From: an uncultured Collinsella sp.
GTDB lineage: Bacteria > Actinomycetota > Coriobacteriia > Coriobacteriales > Coriobacteriaceae
Direction: 5' to 3'
Assembly (NCBI GenBank): GCA_900765115.1
Contig: CAAFQK010000015.1
Span: 1 to 9,896 of the forward strand
DNA: 9,896 bases
In this document: positions 1 through 7,887 of the stretch, piece by piece
How the letters are laid out: each line of letters opens with the position of its first letter
Numbering within the stretch: the first letter of the stretch is position 1
Made by a program: the position numbers and the translations under genes
The notes under the pieces: generated by a model
The model's input: only the letters and a program-made list of their open reading frames with translations
Told to the model about the DNA's origin: nothing
Databases searched by the model: none

Positions 1-66
1 ATGTCGACCGGGTGCCCCGCTTTTCTTGGAGGGTTCTCTAGTAACTTTTTCAAAACCAATGATCAT
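1..66 (-). CDS. Possible start of the next pilus-operon gene (partial, runs off the left edge)
   Basis: An ATG at 66-64 opens a frame of 22 codons that reaches the window edge without a stop. The visible residues are polar and basic (several K and R), which would suit the cytoplasmic N-terminus of a membrane protein such as a pilin-type sortase. That identity is only inferred from position: the gene is 63 bp downstream of a pilin with no terminator between them. There is no convincing Shine-Dalgarno. A GTG at 90 is an in-frame alternative, and another frame with a TTG at 59 is also open to the edge, so the frame itself is uncertain. Confidence 0.25.
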   Translation of the reverse strand, partial: MIIGFEKVTREPSKKSGAPGRH

Positions 67-129
67 CAGGTCGGTAGGCCTGTGCGTCACTCGCTACGGA
101 GGCAGTACGCCATTGAGCAAGAAGGGCAA

Positions 130-1791
130 TTATTTTTCACGGCGACCTCCTCCCCGCTTGATGACGAGCGCGACAACAATAGCCGCCACTCCGATGGCAG
201 CCAAAACCGCCACCAGTACCAACGTTCTATCTCCCGTCGAGGGCATAAAGCCTCGACCTGCTTCTTTGCTTGGGGTGTTGAGCACCGACAGCTCAATCGA
301 ACCCGTCCTGGCATCGGCGGTATCAACCCGCAGAGGGTTTTCGGCCGATACGGTCACCTTGGGCTTCGCGGTCGCCACTTGTTTAACGTCCAGACCCTCA
401 GCCGTAACCGTCACCGTACGCTTGCCCTCAAAGGCGGTGTAGCCCTTGGGTGCCGCGATTTCCTCGACGGTATAGACACCCGCGTCCACACCGCTCAATT
501 CCACATGGCCATCCGCGTCCGTGGTGATGCACGCGTCGGCATCCGTCGACCACGAGCCGTCAGTCGTTAGGATGCGACCGCGGTCGTCGATGATGCGCAG
601 TTTGGCGCCCGCGAGCGGTTTATCGTCCGAGCTTGAGCGCTTGATCAGACTGAGTCCCCAGGTGTAGGCGCACGCGTCATCGCTCGACGTGCGGGTGAAT
701 CCGGCGTCACCGGACTGGTCGGCGAGGGGAGAGCGCGGGTAGCGCAGGTAGACCTCGTTGGGGTTGCCCTTCGCGATGCCGTGGCTGCATGCGCTGTTGA
801 GCGGCGCATTGTACACGGCGACCACGCGGGCGCCCGCGGTAAAGGCGTCGGCCCCGCCGAGCGCGGCGATGAGGTCGCCGGTGCGCACGGTGAAGGTCTT
901 ACCGTCGGCCGCTACCTTGGTTGCGCACTGGGCCGTGATGTCGGTCCAGCCCTTCGCGGGCTCGGAGCCGGCGCGCCCGTCCTTACCGGTCGAGACGGCG
1001 TCGAAACCGCCGTCCGCGCCCGCCGCCGCGTACACGCGCATGCTCGCGGCCACCTTGGAGGGGTCGAGCCCCGCGCCCATGGTGTCGACGAACCGCACCG
1101 TATAGGTGTCGTAGGCCGTTAGCCCTGCCGGAACCGTGGCCGAGAGGCGCCAGTACAGGTCGTCGGCGACCGTGGCGTCGGCGGCCTTCTGCCAGGCGGC
1201 GGTGCCGTCCTCCAGCACATGCTTGGCGACCTTGGGGGTCGCGGCCTTGGGCTTGACGGTGACGGCGCCGCCGCCCACCAGGGCCATGATCGGCACGGTG
1301 CCGGCCTCGCCCTGGTCGATGGCGTCGTCGTCGGCGACGATGAGCCAGTAGCCACAGGGCAGCTCGGCCGCCATACCCGCGTTGAGGGGAACAGAAGCGG
1401 CACCTGCATTGCAAATCGCACAGGCGAGCCTTGCCGCCAGAGCGGTCGACATATGTCCGTCGGCATTCAGCCACTCGGCAGCCTCTTGCGCCGTCGATGC
1501 CGAGCTATCAAACCCCGCATCATAAAGAACGGGAAGGACAGCCTGACGAGCTGCATCGCTCGCCCACGCCAAGTCCGTCGCGACCTTTTGATCGGAGCCG
1601 GCTTTATCGGTAACAGTTGCCGAAAAGAGCTGGTATGCATCGTATTGCGTCGCGACGTCGCCGCCAATCGTGATGGCTCCGGCATCGGCAGCACGGGCCG
1701 TCTCGGGCGACGCTGCAAAAGCGAGGATAGTCGTCATGGCCACCATCATGACGGTCAACAAGCGGCGGTGCAGTTTACTCACGGCGACCAT
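130..1791 (-). CDS. LPXTG-type backbone pilin with isopeptide-forming domains (SpaA-like)
   Basis: This is a secreted, wall-anchored fimbrial subunit, probably the polymerising shaft protein. With the ATG at 1791 it has 553 residues. Residues 1-34 form a signal peptide (KLHRR, a hydrophobic core, ARA cleavage site). Residues 39-182 resemble an N-terminal pilin domain ending in VTVKPK, where K182 matches the pilin-motif lysine used by class C sortases. Residues 184-370 match the fimbrial D2 isopeptide domain: K190, D236 in FVDTMGAGL, and N345 in NPNEVYL. Residues 375-508 are a Cna-B/SpaA domain with K384, an E-box at 440-451 (E444) and N505. MPSTG at 516-520, a membrane helix at about 523-544 and a KRGGGRREK tail form the sorting signal. 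Seven cysteines, including a CxxC at 124-127, suggest disulfides. The start overlaps the adhesin stop by 17 bp, which suggests translational coupling. A GTG at 1782 and an ATG at 1863 are alternatives; the latter would put extra residues before the signal peptide. Confidence 0.85.
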   Translation of the reverse strand: MVAVSKLHRRLLTVMMVAMTTILAFAASPETARAADAGAITIGGDVATQYDAYQLFSATVTDKAGSDQKVATDLAWASDAARQAVLPVLYDAGFDSSASTAQEAAEWLNADGHMSTALAARLACAICNAGAASVPLNAGMAAELPCGYWLIVADDDAIDQGEAGTVPIMALVGGGAVTVKPKAATPKVAKHVLEDGTAAWQKAADATVADDLYWRLSATVPAGLTAYDTYTVRFVDTMGAGLDPSKVAASMRVYAAAGADGGFDAVSTGKDGRAGSEPAKGWTDITAQCATKVAADGKTFTVRTGDLIAALGGADAFTAGARVVAVYNAPLNSACSHGIAKGNPNEVYLRYPRSPLADQSGDAGFTRTSSDDACAYTWGLSLIKRSSSDDKPLAGAKLRIIDDRGRILTTDGSWSTDADACITTDADGHVELSGVDAGVYTVEEIAAPKGYTAFEGKRTVTVTAEGLDVKQVATAKPKVTVSAENPLRVDTADARTGSIELSVLNTPSKEAGRGFMPSTGDRTLVLVAVLAAIGVAAIVVALVIKRGGGRREK

Positions 1792-4700
1792 CTCGATCAA
1801 GACCACGGTGGCGACGAGCATGCATCCACGTCGCGGCAAAACACAACAGCGAAGCGCCGGCAAGATATGTCATAGTCAAGCCAGCCCCGCCCGCCTCAGG
1901 TAGCGTAGTCGAGTACTTGTTGGTAAAGGTCGGCGGATTCTGAGAGCCATCGTTATAGGTAACTAGGGCGTCGAGCTGGTCCGTGCCATTAGTTACCTTA
2001 ACCGTGACGTTGTACACGGTCCTGTCATAGGTGATGTGATCTTTAACATGGTCGACGGCGCCCTCGGGCTCGACCTCGGAGATGGTGTAGGTATAGGTTC
2101 CCGCCTTGTTGTACTTGACGTCAAAGGAGACATTTCCCTTGTCATTATTGGTCACCGTCTGGAGTACCTTGCCGTCGGCGTCCTTGAGCTCGAACGAGAA
2201 CTGTCCCGCCTTGAAGGTGCCGCCTTCAAGCACTTTCTTAGCCTGGATTGTTGCGGATCCCTTTAGACGATTGTCATAGACCCAAATCTCGTCTTTTTTG
2301 TCATCGCCGATGATCTCCGCGCCGCCGACGATGGTCTTCGCCTGCTTAAGCGCAGTCTGGTAATGCTCGTTGTTCGCGTCGCCCTTGAGTAAGATCCAGA
2401 CGGGCTGCTGCGCTACGACATAGCCATCAGGCGCCCCGGTCTCCACGAGCTGGTAGAGCACGCAACTGCTCATCGCGCTGCCGCTCGTGCCGAACGATAT
2501 ATTGCCGTTGGCGTCGGTCTTCTTAGCGGTACCGAACTCAGTCCTTGCCTTCTCGATACCCACCTTTGCGACCTGATCCATGTTCACACTATAGAGCGTG
2601 AACTCCGCGCCCTCGAGCGTCGCTCCGACCTGTTGGGCATCGTACTTGGTCATCGTGATGCTGTAGCCGTTGCCGCCCGCACTGGCGGACGCACTCTTGA
2701 CGGTCCATGTTTGATCATCGGTTGCCGAACCATCCGTCACACCCGTAAGTTGCGCGGTATTGGAAAGAGGCACCCTATCATTGGGGTTTCCGGTCGGGAT
2801 AACCTCGTACTCGACCTTGAGGTATTTCTCGTCGGGCACGGTGAGCGTCAACTTCGTACGCGAGCCAGCTTCATCCTTGACTTGCTCCATCTTCGACGAA
2901 TAGTCCTTCTGGGACAACGCAACCCAGCCATCGTTCTCGCACTCATAGACCTTAAGCGTCGACGGCACCAGCGTGCACTTGGCATCCATGGTATCAACGA
3001 GCTCAAGGAAGTCGGTGCCATTTTTAAGGGCAACGGCAGACTCGTTAACAAGAATGGTGTACTTAATGCGGTTGCTACTACTGACCTGTTCGCCAGTCTT
3101 TTTGATAACGTTGTTCTTGATGGTGACGGTGCCACTGCCGGATTCGAACTTCTTGCTTCCCGACTCGGCGCTGGCCTTGTTGGTGAACTTCACCTCGTTT
3201 GTGGAGGTATCGAGCTCACCGCGCTTGACCGCCGTCTTGTACGTGAGCTTTGCGTAGCCGGCATAGCTTTCAAGCTCAGTCGTGGGGATGGAGAAGGTGA
3301 CCGTATTGCCGTTGCGGCTGACGTTGTCGGCGGCGAGCGTCCGACCCGTAACGACCTCCTTGGCCTCGCCTCCGCGATGAAGCCCCGTATGTTTATCATA
3401 GGGGTTCTGCACGAGCGTATACTTTGCGGAATTCGCAACATAGCTCATACCATCCGGAAGGCTATCAACGATATTCAGCGGTTTCCCGCCCAGCTTTCCA
3501 GCTCCATAGTATTCGAACTCGCCATTTGCGCCCTTATTACCCTTTTGGCGGTTTGCATACACCGTCCAGTCGACGATCCAGGCGCCCTTCTCATCCGAGC
3601 CGTCAACGGTATGCCAATCGAAGTTCTCAACCCAAGACACCTTCGACTCCGTTTCCGGCTTCTCGACCGCGGGCGCCGTTTCTTGGTTGACAACGTACTT
3701 GACGGGTTCGGTGAACGGCCACTGTAGTCTCAGGCCCGGTGCTTCGACCGCTGCGAAGTTTGAGTACCAGCCCGACAGCGCTTCTGATGTGGTGTCGTAG
3801 GTGATAACGGCGTAGTCCTCGTTCTCGAGAGCGGCTTTCACGTTGTCGGTAACGATGATTTTGAGGTCGTAGTTTTTCTTTGTTTCATTACCCGGATAGC
3901 TGGTCGTTGGTCTCCAGTCGGTGCCCGGAACCAGCTTGGTATTGCCGATTTTAATGGTAATGGAGCTTTCGTCGACACCAAGCTTCTGCGACCATGCCGA
4001 CTGAAACGTGTCCTTCACCGTCACCTCGCCTGGATGGGCCGCATTGACGATCGCCTTCAGCGCGACCTTCGTCTCCCACGTCGCCCTGCCCGTCGTCGCC
4101 GCCTCATCGTATCTCACGAGCCTCTTGGCGATCGGCACAACACCCGTCAGCTGCGGCGTGAAACTGCCATCATCGCTACCGGAAACGGAGCCTCCGCGCT
4201 CGATGGCCGCGCTGTTGCGCACAGTGTCGTACGAGCTCGTGTCGTTCATCTTGGTGTGATAAACGATGCAGTAGGTGGCGTACTTATCCTCAAGGTTGTT
4301 CGGGAACGTATAGGAAAAGGAATTATCCTTAGGTTCAAGTTTTCTTTCACAAATCTTGACTCCGCTCGCCTCCGAGTCGCCTTTGTAAACCGTAAAGCTG
4401 CCCGTATACGTCTGTTTTCCGTCCAGATTATCAGTGAACATGTAGCCGCTCATGTCGGCCTTGAGCTTGCCTTGGTTGAGCTTGACCGTCCACTTGATGT
4501 CCGACGGCGTGCCTGAGCCATTGGACTTCTTGATCATGTCATAGCCGAATGTAACAGGCTCAGCCGTAGCTGTTCTGTTATCGCTGTCGCTTGAGCCAGC
4601 CCAATTCCACGTTGCCGTATTCTCAGCTTTGATCAAATCGCCGCCGTTCGCGGCAACGCCGCTCTTCAGCACCGTATCGTACGTGATCGTGTGGTTGCCC

Positions 4701-5509
4701 TGGGAAAGGTTGCCCAGGCTGTCGAGGGTTACGACCTGGCCGTCGATCATCGGCTGGGAGTCAAGCTTCTTGCCGTCGAGCTTGAAACTGTCGTTCACAA
4801 AGTCGAAGTTGTCGCCCAGCGTATCAGTGAAGCTAACGTCCGTAGCATACGACTCTACGGTAAGCGTAACAGTCCAGGTAACCTTGGCCACGCCATCTGC
4901 GCCCTGGGAGAAGGTCCCCGACTTCGTCCCCGTGACTTTGCCGTCCTTGGTAGGGATTTTGATCGTTCCCACACCAGGGAACACGACAGATGCGCTGCTG
5001 CCTGAGCCGGTGCCCTTGCCTGCAAACTCGAACGAGAAATTGGCTCCGACATAAATCTCCGCAGGGTTTGACGCAAGCCAGTTTTTGTCAAACGCAAAGA
5101 TGACCTTATTGTCCTTAATCTTCCACGTGCCAGCCTTGGCGGCAGTGGCTTCCGGACCCTCCATGAGGTCGCCGCCGTCGTTGTCGTAAACGACAATGGT
5201 GTTGGGCAGCTTATAGACAGCGATGTTCTTCTCGGGCGTAGGCGCCTTGCCGCCTTTGAATTGTGCCGAGAAAGCTCCATAGAGCGTCGAAGTGGACGTT
5301 ACGGGATCCTCGAGCTTTTGAGTGTGGTGCTCATCGGTATACAGCCTGACATCAACCGTCGCCGTATCCCCATCGATCGCAATCGGATCGGGCTTCGCAA
5401 CGTCATCGGCGCGCACGGGGGATGCGCCGTGAAAAACTGCGGCGGTGAGGCTAATCAAAATGAAGATCAGGGCCGCCATACCAAGCGACCGCGAGCGGTG
5501 TGCGTCCAT
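1775..5509 (-). CDS. Large sortase-anchored adhesin or tip pilin with Ig-like modules, SpaA and FctA-like domains
   Basis: A 1244-residue surface protein, probably the adhesive (tip) subunit of the pilus. Residues 1-34 are a signal peptide (cleavage after VRA). Residues 40-200 are an unassigned N-terminal region. From about 205 to 925 there are five related beta-rich modules, near 205-320, 322-440, 455-600, 640-785 and 800-925. They share a W/Y-T-V strand, a [VF]xDxL or VxDT turn and an ITYDT/NTA end, as in Cna/SdrG-type adhesins. Residues 948-1082 are a SpaA/Cna-B domain: K955, E-box YQLVETGAPDGY at 1019-1030 (E1023) and N1080. Residues 1084-1198 resemble the streptococcal FctA/Spy0128 pilin isopeptide domain: K1091 or K1092, E1145 in YTISEV, and N1197 in TFTNKY. 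LPEAG at 1203-1207, a helix at 1209-1228 and an Arg-rich tail form a variant sorting signal. An AAGGGA Shine-Dalgarno (5515-5520) sits 5 nt before the ATG. It is the first gene of the operon. The ligand cannot be read from the sequence. Confidence 0.88.
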   Translation of the reverse strand: MDAHRSRSLGMAALIFILISLTAAVFHGASPVRADDVAKPDPIAIDGDTATVDVRLYTDEHHTQKLEDPVTSTSTLYGAFSAQFKGGKAPTPEKNIAVYKLPNTIVVYDNDGGDLMEGPEATAAKAGTWKIKDNKVIFAFDKNWLASNPAEIYVGANFSFEFAGKGTGSGSSASVVFPGVGTIKIPTKDGKVTGTKSGTFSQGADGVAKVTWTVTLTVESYATDVSFTDTLGDNFDFVNDSFKLDGKKLDSQPMIDGQVVTLDSLGNLSQGNHTITYDTVLKSGVAANGGDLIKAENTATWNWAGSSDSDNRTATAEPVTFGYDMIKKSNGSGTPSDIKWTVKLNQGKLKADMSGYMFTDNLDGKQTYTGSFTVYKGDSEASGVKICERKLEPKDNSFSYTFPNNLEDKYATYCIVYHTKMNDTSSYDTVRNSAAIERGGSVSGSDDGSFTPQLTGVVPIAKRLVRYDEAATTGRATWETKVALKAIVNAAHPGEVTVKDTFQSAWSQKLGVDESSITIKIGNTKLVPGTDWRPTTSYPGNETKKNYDLKIIVTDNVKAALENEDYAVITYDTTSEALSGWYSNFAAVEAPGLRLQWPFTEPVKYVVNQETAPAVEKPETESKVSWVENFDWHTVDGSDEKGAWIVDWTVYANRQKGNKGANGEFEYYGAGKLGGKPLNIVDSLPDGMSYVANSAKYTLVQNPYDKHTGLHRGGEAKEVVTGRTLAADNVSRNGNTVTFSIPTTELESYAGYAKLTYKTAVKRGELDTSTNEVKFTNKASAESGSKKFESGSGTVTIKNNVIKKTGEQVSSSNRIKYTILVNESAVALKNGTDFLELVDTMDAKCTLVPSTLKVYECENDGWVALSQKDYSSKMEQVKDEAGSRTKLTLTVPDEKYLKVEYEVIPTGNPNDRVPLSNTAQLTGVTDGSATDDQTWTVKSASASAGGNGYSITMTKYDAQQVGATLEGAEFTLYSVNMDQVAKVGIEKARTEFGTAKKTDANGNISFGTSGSAMSSCVLYQLVETGAPDGYVVAQQPVWILLKGDANNEHYQTALKQAKTIVGGAEIIGDDKKDEIWVYDNRLKGSATIQAKKVLEGGTFKAGQFSFELKDADGKVLQTVTNNDKGNVSFDVKYNKAGTYTYTISEVEPEGAVDHVKDHITYDRTVYNVTVKVTNGTDQLDALVTYNDGSQNPPTFTNKYSTTLPEAGGAGLTMTYLAGASLLCFAATWMHARRHRGLDRDGRRE

Positions 5510-5840
5510 AGTTGTCCCTTAATTCCTACAACACAGTGTGGAATACGGCGAATCGTCGGATCGAACACAAGCCCCAACATCTACGAGAACCTACCTAGCG
5601 CATTGCAAGAACCCATTGGGGGCAACTTCTAAGACGGTTCGTCTATGCCACAATGCATAAAATACAATATAGATAAAAGTCATGTAAACCGCTGGTAAAG
5701 AGGTCTTTTAATGTAATACCAGTTGATATTTATCTGTTAACGGTTTTGTATCAAAGCGGTTATATCCTGTGGAATTATGTATATGTTTAAACAACTTTAC
5801 TTTGGCTGGAAAGCCGCTCGGGGGATAACCTCCTCCACCG
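5510..5840 (-). other. Non-coding upstream region and leader of the pilus operon
   Basis: No credible gene lies here on either strand. The part from about 5640 to 5810 is much richer in A and T than the flanking genes. It holds the candidate promoter at 5659-5688, a 7-bp inverted repeat AACCGCT (5687-5693) / AGCGGTT (5755-5761), a CTGGTA...TACCAG pair (5692-5697 / 5717-5722), and the palindrome TGTTTAAACA (5784-5793). These are possible regulator sites only. From 5510 to about 5650 is the presumed leader. In it, GCCCCAA (5571-5577) can pair with TTGGGGGC (5616-5623, one bulged base), closing a loop of about 38 nt. It matches no riboswitch class that I recognise. Confidence 0.4.
5659..5688 (-). 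promoter_or_regulatory. Candidate promoter of the pilus operon
   Basis: On the minus strand TTTACA (5688-5683, five of six bases of the -35 consensus) is followed after 18 nt by TATTTT (5664-5659, four of six). It lies in the AT-rich tract and would give a leader of about 140 nt before the adhesin ATG. Other AT-rich hexamers nearby could serve as -10 boxes, so the exact site is uncertain. Confidence 0.35.
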
Positions 5841-5870
5841 TGGTGCAAAGTAACCTGTCCCCTTGCACCA
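5841..5870. repeat. Short inverted repeat next to the typA terminator
   Basis: Perfect 8-bp arms TGGTGCAA (5841-5848) and TTGCACCA (5863-5870) enclose 14 nt that contain GTAACCTGTCCCC. The element abuts the U-tract side of the typA terminator. It may be a second hairpin of the termination region or a copy of a dispersed REP-like palindrome. One copy in one window cannot separate these. Confidence 0.55.
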
Positions 5871-5904
5871 AAAAGGGCGCCGACCATTGCGGTCGACGCC
5901 CTTT
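5868..5904 (-). terminator. Intrinsic terminator of typA
   Basis: A 14-bp stem, 5872-5885 paired with 5891-5904, closes a 5-nt loop. On the minus strand its only irregular pair is a G-U wobble; on the plus strand the same position is an A/C mismatch, so it fits minus-strand transcription. It is followed by a run of five U (complement of 5874-5870). It starts 28 bp after the typA stop codon. Confidence 0.88.
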
Positions 5905-5931
5905 CTTGTTAGACGCTATAAAGCCCGGCAC

Positions 5932-7770
5932 TTATTTGTTGACCTGGCCGGCGCGAACGGCAGCCTTCTTGCGGTCGGTAGCATTGAGCAGACGCTTGCG
6001 CAGGCGGATGTTCTTGGGAGTAATCTCGACCAGCTCGTCGTCGGCGATGTACTCCAGCGCTTCCTCCAGCGAGAAGGTGCGGGGCGGCACCAGCTGGACG
6101 GAGATATCGGAGGTCGAGGAACGCTGGTTGCCCAGGTTCTTGGTGCGAGCGATGTTGACGACCATGTCGCCGGCCTTGCTGCGCTCGCCCACGATCATGC
6201 CCTCATAGCACTCGGTGCCCGGCTCAACAAACAGCTGGCCGCGCTCCTGCAGCGTACCCAGAGCATAGGCAACGGCCTTCTCGGTGGTCATAGAGATCAT
6301 TGCGCCGTTCTGGCGGTTGCCGATCTCGCCGGCATAGGGGCCGTACTCCAGGAAGGTGTGGTAGAACACGCCCTCGCCGTGGGTGACGTTCATGATGCGG
6401 TTCTTAAGACCCATGATGCCGCGGGTCGGAATCTTAAACTCGAGGTGCGTCACGATGCCCGAGGTATCCATGCTCGTCATGATGCCGCCGGAGGTGCCGA
6501 AGACCTCAACGACCTTGCCCGAGTACTCGTCCGGGCACTCGACGACGGCCTGCTCGACGGGCTCCATCTTGTTGCCGTTCTCGTCCTTCTTAAACAGAAC
6601 GCGGGGACGGCCGACCTGGAACTCAAAGCCCTCGCGGCGCATGGACTCCATCAGAACGGACAGGTGCAGAATGCCGCGGCCCGAGACCTCGACGCCGCTC
6701 TTGTCCTCGAGTTCCTCGATCTTCATGGTCACGTTGTTCTCGGCCTCGTTGAACAGGCGCTCCTTGAGCTGACGGGCGCCCACGATGTCGCCGTCGCGGC
6801 CGACAAGCGGGGAGGTCGAAGCCTCAAAGACGATGGACAGGGTCGGCGGGTCGATCTCGATGGGCTCGAGCTCGACAGGGTTCTCGGGATCGGTGTAGAC
6901 ATCGCCGATATCGGTGCGGTCGATACCCACGACAGCGGCGATGTCGCCGGCGCCGACTTCCTGGCACTCGGTACGGCCCAGGTAGTCGAAGGTAAAGAGC
7001 TGCTTGACGGTGGCGGTAGCGCTGGAGCCGTCGTTCTTGACAACCAGGATCTGGTCGCCCTGGTGGATGGCGCCAGAGTACACGCGGCCGATACCGATGC
7101 GGCCGACGAAGTTGGAGTGGTCGATGGTCACGCACTGCATGGCCAGCGGGGCGTTCTCGTCAACCTCGGGCGCGGGCATGTCGTCGATAATCATATCGAG
7201 CAGCGGGTACATGTCCATGTTGCCGTCGTTAGGGTCAAGACGGGCAAAGCCGTTCATGGCGCTGGCGTAGACCACGTGCTCCATGGCGAACTCAAGCTGG
7301 TCGTCGGTGGCGCCCAGGTCGGCCATGAGGTCCAGGCAGTCGTTGTAGGCCTTCTCGGGGTTGGCGCCCGGACGGTCGATCTTGTTGATGACGATCATGA
7401 TCTTAAGGCCGGTGTCGATAGCGTGACGCAGCACGAAGCGGGTCTGGGGCATGGGGCCCTCAAAGGCGTCGACCAGCAGCAGGGCGCCGTCGGCCATACG
7501 CAGCACGCGCTCGACCTCGCCGCCAAAGTCGGCGTGGCCCGGGGTGTCGATGACGTTGATCTTGACGTCCTTGTACTCGATAGAGATGTTCTTGGCGAGA
7601 ATCGTAATGCCGCGCTCGCGCTCCTGGTCGTTGGAATCCAGGACGCGGTCCTCGACCTGCTGGTTGGCACGGAAGGCGTCCGTGGCACGCAGGAGCTTGT
7701 CGACCATCGTCGTCTTGCCGTGGTCGACGTGAGCGATGATGGCGATGTTCCTCAGATTGTCTACGCGCAT
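5932..7770 (-). CDS. typA: Translational GTPase TypA/BipA
   Basis: TypA/BipA is an EF-G-like GTPase that binds the 70S ribosome and helps 50S assembly and growth under stress such as cold; it acts in the cytoplasm. The protein has 612 residues, close to the roughly 610 usual for the family. All G motifs are visible: AHVDHGKT (13-20), the switch I RGIT (53-56), DTPGHADF (75-82), NKID (129-132) and SAMNG (170-174). Domain II, EF-G-like domains and the TypA-specific C-terminal domain follow, ending in a basic tail (RKRLLNATDRKK). An AGGGG Shine-Dalgarno (7777-7781) lies 6 nt before the ATG. A 117-bp gap separates it from the gene upstream, so it probably has its own promoter, although I could not place one with confidence. 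It ends at a strong intrinsic terminator. Confidence 0.97.
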   Translation of the reverse strand: MRVDNLRNIAIIAHVDHGKTTMVDKLLRATDAFRANQQVEDRVLDSNDQERERGITILAKNISIEYKDVKINVIDTPGHADFGGEVERVLRMADGALLLVDAFEGPMPQTRFVLRHAIDTGLKIMIVINKIDRPGANPEKAYNDCLDLMADLGATDDQLEFAMEHVVYASAMNGFARLDPNDGNMDMYPLLDMIIDDMPAPEVDENAPLAMQCVTIDHSNFVGRIGIGRVYSGAIHQGDQILVVKNDGSSATATVKQLFTFDYLGRTECQEVGAGDIAAVVGIDRTDIGDVYTDPENPVELEPIEIDPPTLSIVFEASTSPLVGRDGDIVGARQLKERLFNEAENNVTMKIEELEDKSGVEVSGRGILHLSVLMESMRREGFEFQVGRPRVLFKKDENGNKMEPVEQAVVECPDEYSGKVVEVFGTSGGIMTSMDTSGIVTHLEFKIPTRGIMGLKNRIMNVTHGEGVFYHTFLEYGPYAGEIGNRQNGAMISMTTEKAVAYALGTLQERGQLFVEPGTECYEGMIVGERSKAGDMVVNIARTKNLGNQRSSTSDISVQLVPPRTFSLEEALEYIADDELVEITPKNIRLRKRLLNATDRKKAAVRAGQVNK

Positions 7771-7887
7771 GTAGTTCCCCTATCTTCTATCTATATACAA
7801 CCGGCACGCGTATGCGACCCACCCAGCAATGCAACGCTCGGCGGGAATATTGAGCCTTTTACCGAAAACTCGTTTATTTTAGCGATT

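Noticed and set aside
1..570. Plus-strand open frame from the first base
   Set aside because: It lies opposite the sorting signal and Cna-B domain of the pilin; the composition is that of a shadow frame.
1792..1863. Longer pilin start at ATG 1863
   Set aside because: It would add 24 residues before the basic part of the signal peptide and deepen the overlap with the adhesin; the ATG at 1791 or GTG at 1782 gives a standard signal peptide.
2633..3727. Plus-strand open frame of 364 codons inside the adhesin gene
   Set aside because: Antisense to a well-supported adhesin with clear motifs; its product shows no recognisable domain.
5687..5761. Invertible promoter bounded by AACCGCT/AGCGGTT
   Set aside because: The 7-bp arms are too short for known invertases, the span lies upstream of the candidate promoter, and no recombinase gene is nearby.
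7771..7887. Terminator or promoter in the gap before typA
   Set aside because: Only a weak TTTT/AAAA hairpin, a GC pairing with a 15-nt loop, and a TATATA stretch are seen; none makes a convincing signal, so none was listed.
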